A program made the position numbers and the translations under genes. Below the pieces are notes generated by a model. It was not told the origin of the DNA and did no database searches. It saw nothing but the letters and a program-made list of their open reading frames with translations. Below are positions 1 through 13,447 of a stretch of DNA of 64,000 nucleotides, piece by piece. The stretch is from Clavelina lepadiformis (lineage: Eukaryota; Chordata; Ascidiacea; Aplousobranchia; Clavelinidae): positions 18,416,501 through 18,480,500 of the forward strand of contig NC_135247.1 of assembly GCF_947623445.1 (NCBI RefSeq). Direction: 5' to 3'. Every line of letters begins with the position of its first letter. The stretch's first letter is position 1.

Positions 1-3000
1 AGGTGGATGGCAGGTCATGAACCAGTGGCTTGTTGATGCTAAGGACTCAGAAAACTTGGCTCTTGTTTTGGAAGTCATGAAGGTAAATAGGCCAATGGAT
101 AATGTGGATTTTTTTTCATGCTTTTGTAATGGTTTAGTGTTTGCTGACAGTCTGTAAATCCATTTAATTATTGGCTTAAACATTTTATTTGCATGTAAGC
201 TTATGTTTGGATCGACTACGGTTTTGAACTTTTAGTCCATGGCCCAACAGCAGCCGGAAAATTTGTTGTGGTCTTTCAATTGCATTTGACTTTTATTTGT
301 GTCATTTGTATTTGAAGTCATTAGAACTACGACAAGTGGTGGACACTATGCTAATAATGCTAATGCTATCCCATTCCTTTAATAGTGCAATAGTGTGTAT
401 GACTGTGTTCACATAAACAACTTTCTAAACAATTCATTCTGTGAAGAAACAATAGGCCATGTATCAAACAAGTATATATAAGTGTGCGTATGTACGCATT
501 ATGGTGGAATAAAGTCAAATTTATGTTTTTAAAATGGCAAAATTCCTTTGGTTATAAATTTTAAGTACACTTTGACGCAGCCTTGTCGGTGTTTTCGATA
601 ACCCGTTAAATGGTCTACTAGAAATCCTACTTCTGGGCCCTGGCCTACAGTTTGAAATCTACAAAACTGACAGTAAAGTGAAATAATATTGTGGTTACTG
701 TTAATTGTGATCTGTACTTTTGGATAAAATGACCTTTTTTGATATGTTTGTATATAGTGAGTAGAGTGAAGTAAAACACACAAAATCCCTTTATTTTTAG
801 CATTTTATTATGATTTCATTGTAACATTTCCTTAGTTTAAATATTGTAGATACTAAGTATACTAAACTATACTTATAATTATATATATATACATGGTAGG
901 AAAAAAATTAGACCCTATCTGCATTATACATGTAGGCTTATAATATTGTACGCATATATATAAGCCTATGTATGTATACTGTATTTATTCGAGTATAACT
1001 TGCATGTGTGTATAAGTTGCACTCCTAAACTCTGGCTCAACAAATGGTGCAATTTTTTTCTACTTGTTTTGTCACAATTCAATACATGTGCATGGACTCA
1101 CACATGCGAGACAAACGTACGCATTAGCACATGTATATCAGTTACACAAGATTGCTATTATGTCAATATGTTTTTATTTGTGTATAAGGCGATGCATGTT
1201 TGCACCCATATTTTTGTTATATTTGGTACGAAAATGTAATTTATACTCAAAGAAGTATATAGCATATGGTAGCTATGCTTTCAATTGCTTTCCATTGCAG
1301 TTTAATTACCTTTGTCATGGGAATAATGTTAGTATTGTGCATACTCAGCGTTAAAGCTGGGCGTAATTGAGAATTTCAGTTACGCAAGTACAGTGCAAAA
1401 AACATAGACTGAAACATAGGTAGAATCACATTGCCATTTCAAAGATGGTTCTTTTTGCATTAGAACTTTTAGTCAGTGCTATAGGTTGACATTATGCGTA
1501 TCCGTACGTGCCTCGGCTAAACTTACACTTGCCTCATTTGTTCACGGTTGTAATGGTATCTTGCGAGCGATAACTGCTTTTGTAGTGATTACTTTGTTGT
1601 AGTAAAATTTTAAACCTGTCACTAGATATGTCAACTTACAGGCCTACCTAACCAAAATCTATGTTTTAAAAGCTTATTTTATTCTACACTTCCAATTCCA
1701 TTCCATTACAGTAAATTTCAAGCAATTAAATTCAAGTTTTTTCTCAATCAATTAACTTTGTTTTGTGTGTGTGACCTACTCTGCATTAGGTGGTTAGACA
1801 AGTTCGTTAAAAGTTTTTAAAAAGACTTGTTTAACCCTACATCACTACTTACGTAACTACGAAATAATGATCACTGGTTAATAATTCCGTAATTTGAAGT
1901 TATGTACTTATGTAAACTTCTCGATTACGATCAACTCTGTTTAGTGTTGGGTGGTGAATTTGAAAAAACCTACATATATCTTGGGTAGTTGTTTAATAAC
2001 ATCGTTATGTGCTTTCAGCTGTTGCAGCGTCTTCCTCTTCGTATTGACCACTTAAAGGAAAACAACACTCCTAAACTGGTCAAAGCATTTGCTAAAAGTG
2101 CAAGCTGCCCAAGTAAGTGCTTTCCGTAATATCATTTTGAAATTTTAACTTCATCTTTCACAAAATGGGTGGTGACTATGAGTGAGAATCATAATGCATT
2201 CGCACCAACCGAATGCTTAATATGCTTAATATTTCTACATAACAGAGCCTGGACTATCTGCTCTAGTCACTATCTTTTGTCTAAAAAGCAAATCAGTAAA
2301 CTCAGAAATGCATTTAATTGTAACAACTACCCCAACAATTTGTTCAGTAGAACTGCATGATAGTTTATTTCGTATTTAGGTAAACCCTCATTTAGTTTTA
2401 GCAATAAACTTGATAATCTAGTAGAAAAGAAACTCAGATTGATTTGTTGTGTGTATGTGCTTTGTTTAAAGTTGGCAATAACTCTTGCAACAAACCCCCA
2501 ATGCCTTTACGTCTTTGGTCAAGATTGTGTACCAAGTCACATCTCGCTCAATATGGATATTACTTATATTTACTGGCAAAAGAGCACAACAAATTTGCCA
2601 TACAGTATCATTTTAAAACCAACCCAAGATATAGTATAATACTAAAATCGTATAAACATGATTATGACAAGACAAGACAACAATTCAATCTGCTACATAT
2701 AAATATGCTGCCTGGCCAGGCTGTTTAATATGTGAATTGCATTTCACGTTTAACCAAATATGTGTGTTGTATGTTACATTTTATACACAGTATTCCTTGA
2801 GATAGATTTCTCAATGTGTTAATCTATGTCTCAATTATTACTCAGTTTCCTTACTAGTTCTCCCAGTTTTGTCAGACGCTTTTACAAAAATATGCCATAA
2901 CAGCAGTTTTGTGGTTGCGATACATTTATTTATGGTGATGTTTCATGTTAATGATTTTATTTTTCATGAAAGTTGTATATTGGTCTATGAATTGAAACTG

Positions 3001-6000
3001 GGTGGGGTAACATACGTTTGCCACTTAGTGGTCCAACAAATATGCTAAACTGTTTTATTTTTACTTGGCTTAGCTGGTGCTATATAATCCAGTATTTGTG
3101 CAAATGTAAGCATGGTCGCATTGCCAACTTATGTTATAAACCTACTCAATACATGCATTTTTGTCATCACTCACCTACCGTTACAGAAGTGAAATTTATA
3201 CCTTTAAGTCTCTTCTCTGCTAAAAGGAACTGCATTGATCCCCTCATTATTTTCTAACCATGTCAGCTTGTGGTCACATCACTAAGAGACATTTAGTCAT
3301 TATATATATATACTTGTTTGCATGATTAACAGTCTAATAGGCCACACGAGAAGGACAGGAATGCCTTGTCTGTCATGAAGTGTTTTTGTTGGAGTAGTTG
3401 CTGTAATCTTGTTCGCATACATAACAAATGAAATGTAACTATGAGCAACAAGGTTATTTTACTCGAGCAGTTTCTAAGATCAAGGTACCAGTTACTTTGA
3501 TCAGTATGTTTGTCATCTAATCATGGGTGCCAAGTTCTATGTTTTATGATATTTATGTTCTATGTTGTGGATTTTCTCCTTTCTTTGATTAGGTGTCATG
3601 CGTACATTATTCAGTGTTTGGTCTTGTCTCTCTTCTGGGGAGTAGTAACTATGCATGTCTATTCTTGGCATAAATGGTGTACTGTCTATTTCCTGTAAAT
3701 TTGGTTACATTTACATGTATGTTAGTGTGATTGTGTCTGTGATCTGGCTGTTGATTATGTATCAGCTATTTTATCTATCAGTATCTATCTGAATTTCGTT
3801 TGTCTTTATATGAATATGTCGCCTAACTTTATAGTAACAATGACACCTATAGGCGACATCTGTAGAAAGATACCTGGTAATACAAATTTGTGAAATCCAA
3901 TGCTTCGTATTGTTGTTAATTCTTTATTGCTTGTGCAAGCTACTTATTGATCATGCAAGGTGAATGATAGGAAACTGTCTTGTTACTATGTCATGTCTGC
4001 TTACACTAACGCAAGACCACTGGTGGGAAAAGTACAAACTTCAGGCCAAATACGGCCTTTTCGTGGAGCTTCTGAGGCCCATTACTCTTACTTAGAAGAA
4101 TTTTCTTAAGAATTTTACCACCTTGATAATAATTTTTATACAAAAAATGTATATATAATAGTTCGTAAAACACAGTTGCCGGCCAATGGTTACCGATTTT
4201 CAATCTGTGCAACTTCTTTAATGACAATTATTTTTGCCATGCAGAAGTGAAAAACTTAGCATCGTCGCTAATGACTAGCTGGCTGGCCATTATTCGAGAT
4301 TCATCGGGTGCAACCACCACTGATGGTGAGTTTTTGTGCTTCCTACGCAAGGTGCTGCTTTTATCGTGACTAAAAGGATTGCTGCTCATCAAAATTTATC
4401 TTTTGTTTCTTGACCAGATATGACCAAGAAGAAGAAGTTCAAGACAAAGCCACCACTTGACAGGATACCGAAGAAGGAAGCCAAAAAAGCTAAGACCGAC
4501 TCAAAGCCACCCCCAATTGTCAAAGCACCTTCGTTTGCCAAATTTAGGAAAACTGGTAAAATATTGTCATACCCACAACCCACACGTCTTGTTGAAATGA
4601 TCATTTAGATTAGCGCTGCTCTTACAGCAGGCGTTTTGTTTTCTTCCAATATCTTAAATTCACATGCATTGCTTGCGAGAGTCATAATGCACATTACTGT
4701 CGATATAGGTTGTTTGTGTTCTTATGCAGGTTTGGAAACAGACCAGGAACCTTTAAAGAGAGTGTTGAAAGGAGAAAAGAAAGGAATCGCGACAAAGCGC
4801 AACAGCATTGAAAATGATGACGCTTCTATCCCTGATAAGAAATTGAAAACTGACACTAAACAACCTAAAAAAAGTAAGAATAATTTCATATGTTGGTTGA
4901 TTTAAAAAGGCAAGTACATTTCTAAAATCTTTTTTGTCTTAATTTGTTAATGTAAACATTGCAGGCGTATAAAGTGTTAATCTAAATGTGATTCGTGCTG
5001 ACTGCTGCCCACTGCAAGCACTTTCTTCCCTATTATCTGCAAGCCTTAATTCATCCCTAACGTAGCTCACAGCTGATTTTACTCGCCAATGGGGACACGA
5101 TTATTTGTTTCTCGAAACTATTGCTAATATTTCTTGATGTGAATTTCTCGAATTTCAGTCACGATATCGGCCGGTTTCATGGATGCGCTAAACTCTGTTC
5201 CCGCTCCTGCTGTTAAGCGCCCAGTGAAACGGAAGGCTGCTTCTAGCAAGCCAAAAACACCCAATGCAACATCGCAAGCTCAGAAATTGAGTCCTGGGCA
5301 TGACGCTTCTGTGTCTGGTGAAGGTAGGCTGAGAATGGTTCATTTACTTGTGCTACACAACAGTACATGCATCACACGGACGCAACTGAACTTTTGTAAA
5401 TTAATTTAAAAAGCATCCAATGCAGGCCTGTGATTTGCCCAACTTAAAGTGAGAGTTTTGGGCAACATGTATCTGTAGGCGACTTAAAGCGCCACTAACC
5501 TTGTTTTTCGCTGTATTATTTTAGCTGCAGACTTCGGAGTGGAGATGGCTGAGAAAGAACGGGTTCCATCCCCGGTAATTCCCCCAACCGAACCGAGCAA
5601 GCCGAAGCTGAACAAATACGGAAAACCGATGAAGACTGTGCGCTGGCATGACGATTCTCGATTAGAGTCGATTCGTTACTTCGAGTTAGAGGAAGGGGAG
5701 AGAGGTGAAGCATTCTTGCATCACTATGCAACTATTATTACGTCAAAAGGTCATGGAAAGGTCAAGAACGGTATAAGTCCCAGTTTGTTGATTAACGTGT
5801 TTTTTGCACTCTGTTGCCTTACCGCATTACAAAACCAAATTTGTTTCGATGCGGAGGACTCAGGTAAGACCTTGGTAATATGCTCGACCTTGTCTGTGCT
5901 TTGCTTCTTTCTGTTTTACTTTTTGTTTCCAAGTGGTTGCAGGTTATTCAGGAATCGTCGCAGAATTTCATTGCAAGCTCGTCAGAGTAGTGTTTGGGAC

Positions 6001-9000
6001 ACCGCCTTGTTAATCATGTTCAAGATTGCAACGTAGGAAGTAGGGAATGAAAATGGTATCTTTCTTTATTCTTGTTTAGGAGGAAATTTTTGCCTTAGAA
6101 CTGTATTTGAGTTGCACTGTGTTTTGCTGGCCTGTCGTACGTGCACAGCACGCGGGGCGGCTGCAATAAAAATGGACATTGTGACACGAACGGAGCGTTT
6201 CAGGGCAGATTGTGACGTAATAAGCAGGCAGCACTTCCCGGAGACAGGAGTGCTACCACATGTGCACTTGAGACTCCATAACAACGACAGCAGACCAGTG
6301 AAAATATGTTTTAGCTCACATGACGTGATGTGCTGTCAGTTGACTGCTTAACATGTAGTAACCGGCATAAGAAGCCATACTTTTTTGAAGCTGTAGCAAC
6401 CAACTAATCATTCACATCTTGGTTCACAATTACACGATCGGTTGATTAAGCAACAACCAGAGGATGATAAGTTACGGCACCGCATCGTAGGGTGTGGTAA
6501 ACAAATCCTCATGTAGTGACTCAAATTTCGTATTCTATTTACTCAAACAAGTAATTTTACTTTATTTATGACATTTACAGCAAATTCAATTCGTCTAGGA
6601 AATTCTAAAAAACGAATCGCTTCTGTTATCCCGTGCCAGTAGTAACCTTGTTAGTGACAAAAGTGGTTGCTCGTCTCGTTAAAAGTTGATCGCATGGTGG
6701 CGGTATAGGGTCAACCATAAATCTAAAGCAGTGGATTCTAACTTGCAAACCCCTAGAATCTCCTTTCCTATAGTCTCCCAACTTCGAAATTGTCGCTCAA
6801 AGAAACTGTTTATGAGGAATTAAAGTATAACTCGTGTGTCCCAGGTTGGGAACTAATGGTCTAACACTTTCTAATCGTGAAGTTATACTTGTTATTGTAA
6901 GAACAAATAATGTGTTCCATATCTTTTCAAACGTCAGAAATAGAAGCCAGAATTGCCAATGCTCTCAAGTAAAGGGTTAACCATCTGAATAACATGCACA
7001 CGGATAGCATAAAGTGGCCCAAAACACATTAAAAAGAACTTGTCTTGTAATTCTGAATTTTCCAATAATTCATGCAAGAGATAAAAAATTAAAACGTGAT
7101 TGGCTTTCCACATACAAACCGCTTTTAATCGCTTTTACTCAACTCGGGTCTACATCCAATATTTGTCAAAGATTTAATTGCAATAATGTTCTACTATTGT
7201 TATACATTCTTTGCCTGCGTGTTATGTGCTATGTCCTGTTCGCATCGACACTTGTATGTTGAGTTTTATATCTTAAAATTTCTTGATGTTGGTGTTGTGT
7301 CATATTCTTCACATTCAAACTTTAGCGCGCCACAAATCCTATTTTTGCGATGAGTTTGTTGCATCACGTTGTAAAACTTCATCCCCAACTGGATAGCCAA
7401 TGGAATTTTGCACCATAGCGCTAAGGGATTGGCATTAGAAGATTTCAAAAAACATTTTGCCAAACTACCGTCCCTGTAGTTCTATGGATATATGAGCCGC
7501 CATTTGCACGTCTCTAATCACTCAGTTAATCTCCTTATGTGACGTTTTTAGTCGACCTTTATTTTATTCACAATCTGTTCATATATTAACGCTTTCCCGC
7601 ACTAAATTGACTTAGGTTGGGAAGCATTAACACGTTCAAAAGGTTCTGCGCAATTGCTGGAATCATGTGACGATCAGATCGTATTTCAAACATATGCCTT
7701 CGACCATTATTCGCCAGGCTCATTAAATGGCCGAATTATGAAACCAAGGCAGAACTACTTTTGATCATGGTTTATCCCGCATTTTACCTGTTATGACGGC
7801 GTTAATATTAGGAATAAATCCCATTCTAAAATTGAACGATTGTTTTTCAAACGCTTTCTAACAGCGCGCGTGATGTGCTTGTCGCCATTTTCAGTGACTT
7901 ATGCTGAGCACGTGACTGGACGTCATATTTGAGAGAGAGAAAAGAGATAGAAAATGTGAGAAGTGAGTGAGAGAAATGAGGAGAAAAAGGCAGTTGTTAT
8001 GCAGCCGTGTCAGGTCAGAACTCAGCGCTTGTCGCATTTTACCATCATCTCCTATTTTCTTTTCTCTCTAAGCCCCAAAAAAGTTACAAACCCTCAACCT
8101 TCTATTTTTGGTTACGTCACCTATGACGTAAGACGTCTTCTGGGTTTTGCCTAAAGTACATGGAAAGCACTCTGTGTAGTTAAATTTTCTTTGATGATTA
8201 ACTTCTTTTATGATGTAAGAGAAGGTCGAACATATCACCAAACTAACACCAATGTTGACCTTTCCATTTTTTATTCTATGTTTATTAAGAAATCTTTAGA
8301 TTTACCAAATCAATTTAAACTTATGGTTGCTAACTAAATCGTGAACCTATGAAAGCAATTAACCTAATTTGATACGTCATTAACAGTAAATGTGACGACA
8401 CAAAACTTCAAAGACGCGCTTCATCGGGATCGACTCCAGGAGAGGGAGCGGATGGGAGGATTCCATCCAAAGGGAGACGGAGACTGGAAGAAGCCTAAGT
8501 TGATTGATCTTCCAGCTCAACTTGTCGAGATCGGATGCAACAGGTAAGCTTGTGGTACACTTCCTGCGTAAGAGGAGAGTTTGCGGCGGTTATGTCACAA
8601 CATCAATTATTGTCCAATTGTTCCTGCATCACGAAGAGTTATTCTTCCCTCGATGATCAAAATAATTCTATTTTTTGCAGCCTGGAGAGAGAATTGCAAA
8701 ACAAACGAGAGAAATCGGTTCTTCAAGTCATCTTTCTTACACCAGACATGATACCGGATTGTCCGGTCGAACCCGATCCTGAACCTTATGAAATGATTCC
8801 TCCAAAGATGATTCCCCTTGACGACGTAAGAATCTTGTTTATTACGTCTTGTTTTCAGTTAACATAACCTTAAACTTGTTACAAAGTTTTGTTGTTATTA
8901 CTATCAATCTACAATGCAACAGACTGCAACTTAGTTCGTTCCGTAGCTTCTTCAGTCGCTGCTTCTGTGTTCGACTGACAACAGCTTTCAACTTAAAGTT

Positions 9001-10131
9001 TTATTTGCAGCCGAACGAACCGGCTCCAGTGACGTCGACGCCCTCCCCGACCCCCGAAGAAAACCCTGACGTGTTAACCAACATGATCAGCACAGTTGTG
9101 GGTAACGGCAGTAAAACATCGGACGAACACATCAAGGACAAATTAAGGGAAATCATACAAACCGCTACAGGTACTTTCTCATCACTGTGCTGTCTTTTAT
9201 GCACAAATGGAGCTTTTATTGGAATGATCACGCATTTAAACTTGATTTTCGCATTTAAACTTTTAATGTTGTGACCTCGTTTTGTCCACAGGCAAGACTC
9301 CGATGGCAGACGGAAGTGACGCACCAGGACCAGACATTCCACAAGCTCCAGTACCCTGGGATGGGATGCAGCCCCAGCAAATGATGCCCAATGGGGGTGA
9401 CCCGAACATGATGTTTAATGGACCCCCACCAGGGATGGTTGCGCCTGGTGCTAATGGTTATTTCCCCTCCGACCCCAATATGATGATGGGTCCTCCTAAC
9501 ATGATGCCACATATGATGAACAATGGCGCAAAATGGCCGCGTACCGCGATGGGTCATCCGCATAACCGCCCCAATATGCCCCCCAACATGCGACCCATGA
9601 ATATGCGTCATAATGGGCCGCCCCAACAGTTCCAGCCGCGCATGAGACCCCGGGAACCATGGCGTGGACTACGACCCCGTAGAGGTGGTAAGAAAATCTT
9701 TCTGGTCATGTTCGTTGCTTTTAACATAATACAGATGACTAGAAAGCATGTATGATGGTGATGCACCGTGTTGTGTGAACGACATAATCTCTCACAAACA
9801 AAGCTGTGAGCAAGAGTGCTTAAGAAAAGGCCAGCGTATTAATATTATTCGATAAGGATATTTTGAGGTTTTGCGGTTTAGTCAATTTTGGTTTTCATCT
9901 GCTTAGTGCGGTTTATGTCATTTGTATTTGAAAGAATCACGTGTTCGTACAGGAAATTTCTAGGAATGCTGTCCATAAAATTAAGACGCTTGATCACGAC
10001 TGCTGTGCACTCCCTGTTTTATACAGATATACAACCTCGTATTATGATTCACATTTTCTAACCATATTTTTGCTTTTTTAGATTTTCGAGGACGTTGGAA
10101 CATTCCAAACCGGGGGAATTTTCGAAGATAG
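1..10131 (+). CDS. PPP1R10: PNUTS, protein phosphatase 1 regulatory subunit 10 (5' end outside window)
   Basis: PNUTS is a nuclear scaffold that targets PP1 to chromatin and RNA polymerase II termination complexes (family knowledge). Twelve exons are visible: up to 82, 2019-2112, 4245-4325, 4418-4555, 4730-4873, 5159-5323, 5525-5704, 8387-8543, 8681-8825, 9011-9170, 9292-9687 and 10082-10131. All join in frame with GT-AG borders, giving about 594 residues and a stop. Exons 1-3 encode a TFIIS N-terminal (LW) domain ([16 protein letters not shown], then [19 protein letters not shown]). A lysine-rich segment follows, then FMDALNSVP. The PP1-docking motif KTVRW sits before WHDDSRL and YFELEEGER in exon 7. 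Exon 9 has the conserved [19 protein letters not shown]. Exon 11 is rich in Pro, Gly, Met and Asn. Exon 7 must end at 5704, because the next exon restores the family's ERVNV. Intron 7 (2.7 kb) shows nothing recognisable. No C-terminal CCCH zinc finger is visible. Confidence 0.93.
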
Positions 10132-10945
10132 TTCCTTCAGAGTTGTTTTATTCATTTCTCCAAGTGCCCCACATCTGTGCACTCCTGTGACATCACCCCA
10201 CTGTGACGCAGCAATTGTGTACTGTTCTCTTTTTGTTTTGCAATATTTTCCTTTATTTTTCGCTCACGTCCTGCCAAGCTTGCTTTTCGGAGTAGTTTTT
10301 TGTCTGAGTTCATTAAAATTATTTAAGACGTGCGGTGCTCAAATCGCCGAGATTATTTTCGAGTATGGTCACGTTTTGGAACCCAAGAAAACAGTCAAAA
10401 ATTGCCCCAATCAATTAAACGTCCTCTCCTGATATCACAGAAACCTCCGTGTCGCAGGAATGTTGCTGGAAAAACACAATTAGCGCTGATTCGAACCTAT
10501 TTCCTGAAAGCAACAAAGTTTTTCTGAGGAAACACAAGAACTATGAAGTCATAATCGTGTGATTAGTGGCTAGCTTTGAAAAAGCTTGAAATTTACGACC
10601 ACATTCTCGAGGAAAACGCGCTACAGTTTTACGAAGCATTTCACTCGCTCCCCTTTTACCGGAGAATTTCAACATTTTACCTCAGCAAGCAGCCTTGCAA
10701 CCAAGCACAAAGGACCCTTGTTCCGTCATTAATGTGTATCGCGAGACAGTAGAGGGCTGGTGCTTTTACTTTTTGCTGAGGAACGGTCTAGTTTTCTTGC
10801 TCGTATCTGACGTTTATGTCTACGTCATCGTTTGGAGTCGACCTTGATTTGCAAAGTTATCTTTACTCATTTTGCGCCATCTGGCGGTGGGATTTATATG
10901 TGCTTCTTTTCTGCTTTGAATAAATGTGGACTCGTACATTATTCA
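10132..10945 (+). other. PNUTS 3' UTR with polyadenylation signal
   Basis: About 0.8 kb follow the PNUTS stop codon with no further conserved coding sequence. A canonical AATAAA lies at 10919-10924, so the transcript probably ends within about 30 bases after it. Short open frames here show no domain and look fortuitous. Confidence 0.6.
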
Positions 10946-11112
10946 AGCGTCTTGTAATTGTGTTGAATCTTGGAAAGTTTCAGGAGAACATTGCAGAGTT
11001 ATAAGTTTCCGAACAAAAAAACGAACGTTTTGTTACGACGATACTTTGTAAGATACCGTGAGTGAGTATATGTTGATTGTTTCGTAATAATTAACCGCTG
11101 TGCTTGCCTTAA

Positions 11113-11665
11113 CCCTATCTAAACCGGGTACGCAACATTACTATTTTAACTATGTGTGGCCGACCCTGCACACACATTTTCAGTCTTAATTACTAGAAAA
11201 CTGTACGTCGTAAACTGATTGGATTTTTACAGGTTAGTAGCAAAAACATCTGGCTTCCTGTATACATCATAATTGTAAAATTAAAGAAAGTGTATTTAGT
11301 GTAAATTAAGTATTTCTACAAGTGATACATTTCTAGTAGTTTTTCTTGTTACGCCGCGCCCTTGCTGTGCGGAAAACCAGCTGACCGCGAGAAGAGAACG
11401 CAAGAGAACAGTTAGTCGAGTTAGTGGTGCGTGAATGAATAAACGAAACTGATACGCTTCAATGCGGAGAGAGAGCATAATTATGAAAATATAACAATAT
11501 TTCAAACATTACAAAATCAAACTTTATAAAACAAACATGGACCAATAACTGAACATTTTTTAGGAATAGTCACCAAATTTCAAGTTTCTAGAGCAAACAG
11601 TGCAACTGTATGCCAGGTTTTGCTGTGACTGTGTGCAGGGTCGGCCACATATAGTGTAGAAAGGG
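11113..11665. mobile_element. piggyBac-like nonautonomous element, copy 1
   Basis: This 553-bp segment is a diverged copy of 49023-49576, colinear across nearly its whole length. It starts CCCTATCTAAACC directly after TTAA (11109-11112) and ends AAAGGG, so both ends begin CCCT when read inwards, as in piggyBac elements. A subterminal inverted repeat containing GTGTGGCCGAC occurs near each end. The right flank reads TATC rather than TTAA, so the target duplication has decayed here. It encodes no transposase and must have been moved in trans. Confidence 0.65.
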
Positions 11666-13447
11666 TATCGTGTCATCATAATGATGACGAGCAGTCAATC
11701 GCTTAACAAGAAGCATCTGCTGACGCACCTTGCATGCGATGAATACAAATTTTATCAAAGCGAAACGAAAAAGACTGTTGAGCAATTAGCTACAGAGTTT
11801 TAATACGTGCAACACTAAAACAACAATGTAGCGTATGTTGTTGTAGTAGCTTTTGTGTAACAATGTGGCTTATGTAGTAACAATCAGTGTGAATTGTTCC
11901 TCAAGTGGTGGGAGAATGATGATATTTAAATAGCGTGCTCGGAGTCTTTAGTAAAACGACCGTCACAGTTTCGACACCACAGTCAAAAGGCAAACGAACA
12001 GTCCTTGACGCTTTCTTAAAACAAAAAAAATTGTGTCCCACGAAGTTTGAAAGCTCGTGCGATTGTGCGAAGTGCGATTTAACTGGTCAGTCTAAGACCA
12101 TGAGAACTTTTTATCAGCGTGGCCTGAAGCCACCGAATTTAACTGGAGGTTAAACCTGTCACTGGACAGAGTATAATCCTCTTCGATTATGGTCAACCGG
12201 CAAAAGACCGGGGGGAAGTTAAACCAAGCGTTAACAGTGAACACGACCCATCACAGGTGCTTTTTTCTTTGAGAACGAAACCAGGAAAATACTAAGCAGT
12301 TTTTATTACAAGCGGGTGCACTCTGCTGATTCTACGCCACCATCAGCATAACTTGAGTCAATTGGAGCGAATCAAAATCAATGCGCATTTTGCTGAGCTG
12401 CAGGTTCTGATTGGCTCGCGAATTTTGCGCACACTGGAATACGTCACGCTTGAACAATTACGAAAACAACAATGAAGCATGTTGCTTGAGGAACATAAGT
12501 CATCACCTTCGAAAAAGACTCAGGATTTACGGGAAATGTGAGTGCAAAATTGCCACTCAAAGCAGTTTTTGTTCTAGACTTTAGCGACAAATTGCAATCT
12601 GAGTTTCGGTCAGCACTTCAGTTAGATTGTCCGTCTCCTCACTTATATTGATGAAATCTCTACGTATCTTCGAACAAGTATAACTCCTTCTTGATAACCA
12701 TGGCTTCATTTTATATCGACGTTTGATTTATTAAACTTTTGAACAATTTTTAAAACTAGAAAACACTTGATTCCAATATCTTAAGGAGGATGCGTTTTTA
12801 CAGAAAGATCATTCAGTGCAGTTAGGAAGATAAGGTTGAGATGCGACGGCTTTTTCATAATATTTGCATGACTCTTCAACCACCACTATCGTGAACTGAC
12901 CAAGATTAAGGGAACAAAACACATGGTCTACTCCATGTGCGGTTTGACCTACGTCGTTTGATAGCAGAACAATTCCATATCTGGAAACAGATTTCCTCGG
13001 TTAAGGCTAGAAGAGCATTGTAAGATAGTTATAGCAAGAAAGAAACAGCCAAGATACTCCATTGAATTAAAACGTGGCAGCGGGCATCCATTTTTCGTTT
13101 TCAGCAGAAAGAAAGCATTTACTACTATACGGGAATATTTTGACGGGTTTACTTATAGAAACCAAACCAATTTCATTTCCACAAAGTCAGCGTCTTAGAT
13201 TAAAGAAACAGCATTGCACGTGACTAAAGTAGAAAAGTAATTAAACATTGCAAGCAGAGGCATGGACAGAATCTTCAAAGACCTGTTGATAAATCTTCCT
13301 GATAAGCTTTGTTGTTTTCACCGTACGGCTGGATGTCGCTGCATAAGTCGAAAAATAACAAATAGGTTAGAAAAGTATAAAACATTCCGCTGGGGAAACG
13401 CGAAAGATTGTGCTGTTGTTTGTAATCAAAGCAGGACTAAAGCTGAC
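11666..13447. other. Intergenic, PNUTS side of SLC22 gene 1
   Basis: No supported gene. A 72-codon plus-strand open frame at 11935-12153 is Lys/Cys-rich (with CDCAKCDLTG) but has no recognisable domain, splice context or homologue that I know. The part next to 13447 presumably contains the 3' UTR of the minus-strand SLC22 gene. Confidence 0.4.

Noticed and set aside
5705..6036. Continuation of the PNUTS exon 7 frame past 5704
   Set aside because: It is intron read-through: a donor at 5705 joined to 8387 restores the conserved ERVNV, and the extension resembles nothing.
11296..11505. Minus-strand open frame also found, in diverged form, at 49207-49416
   Set aside because: The similarity comes from the two copies of the piggyBac-like element, not from a conserved gene; no transposase motif is present.
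11935..12153. 72-codon Lys/Cys-rich plus-strand open frame
   Set aside because: No domain, splice context, neighbour or second copy supports it as a gene.
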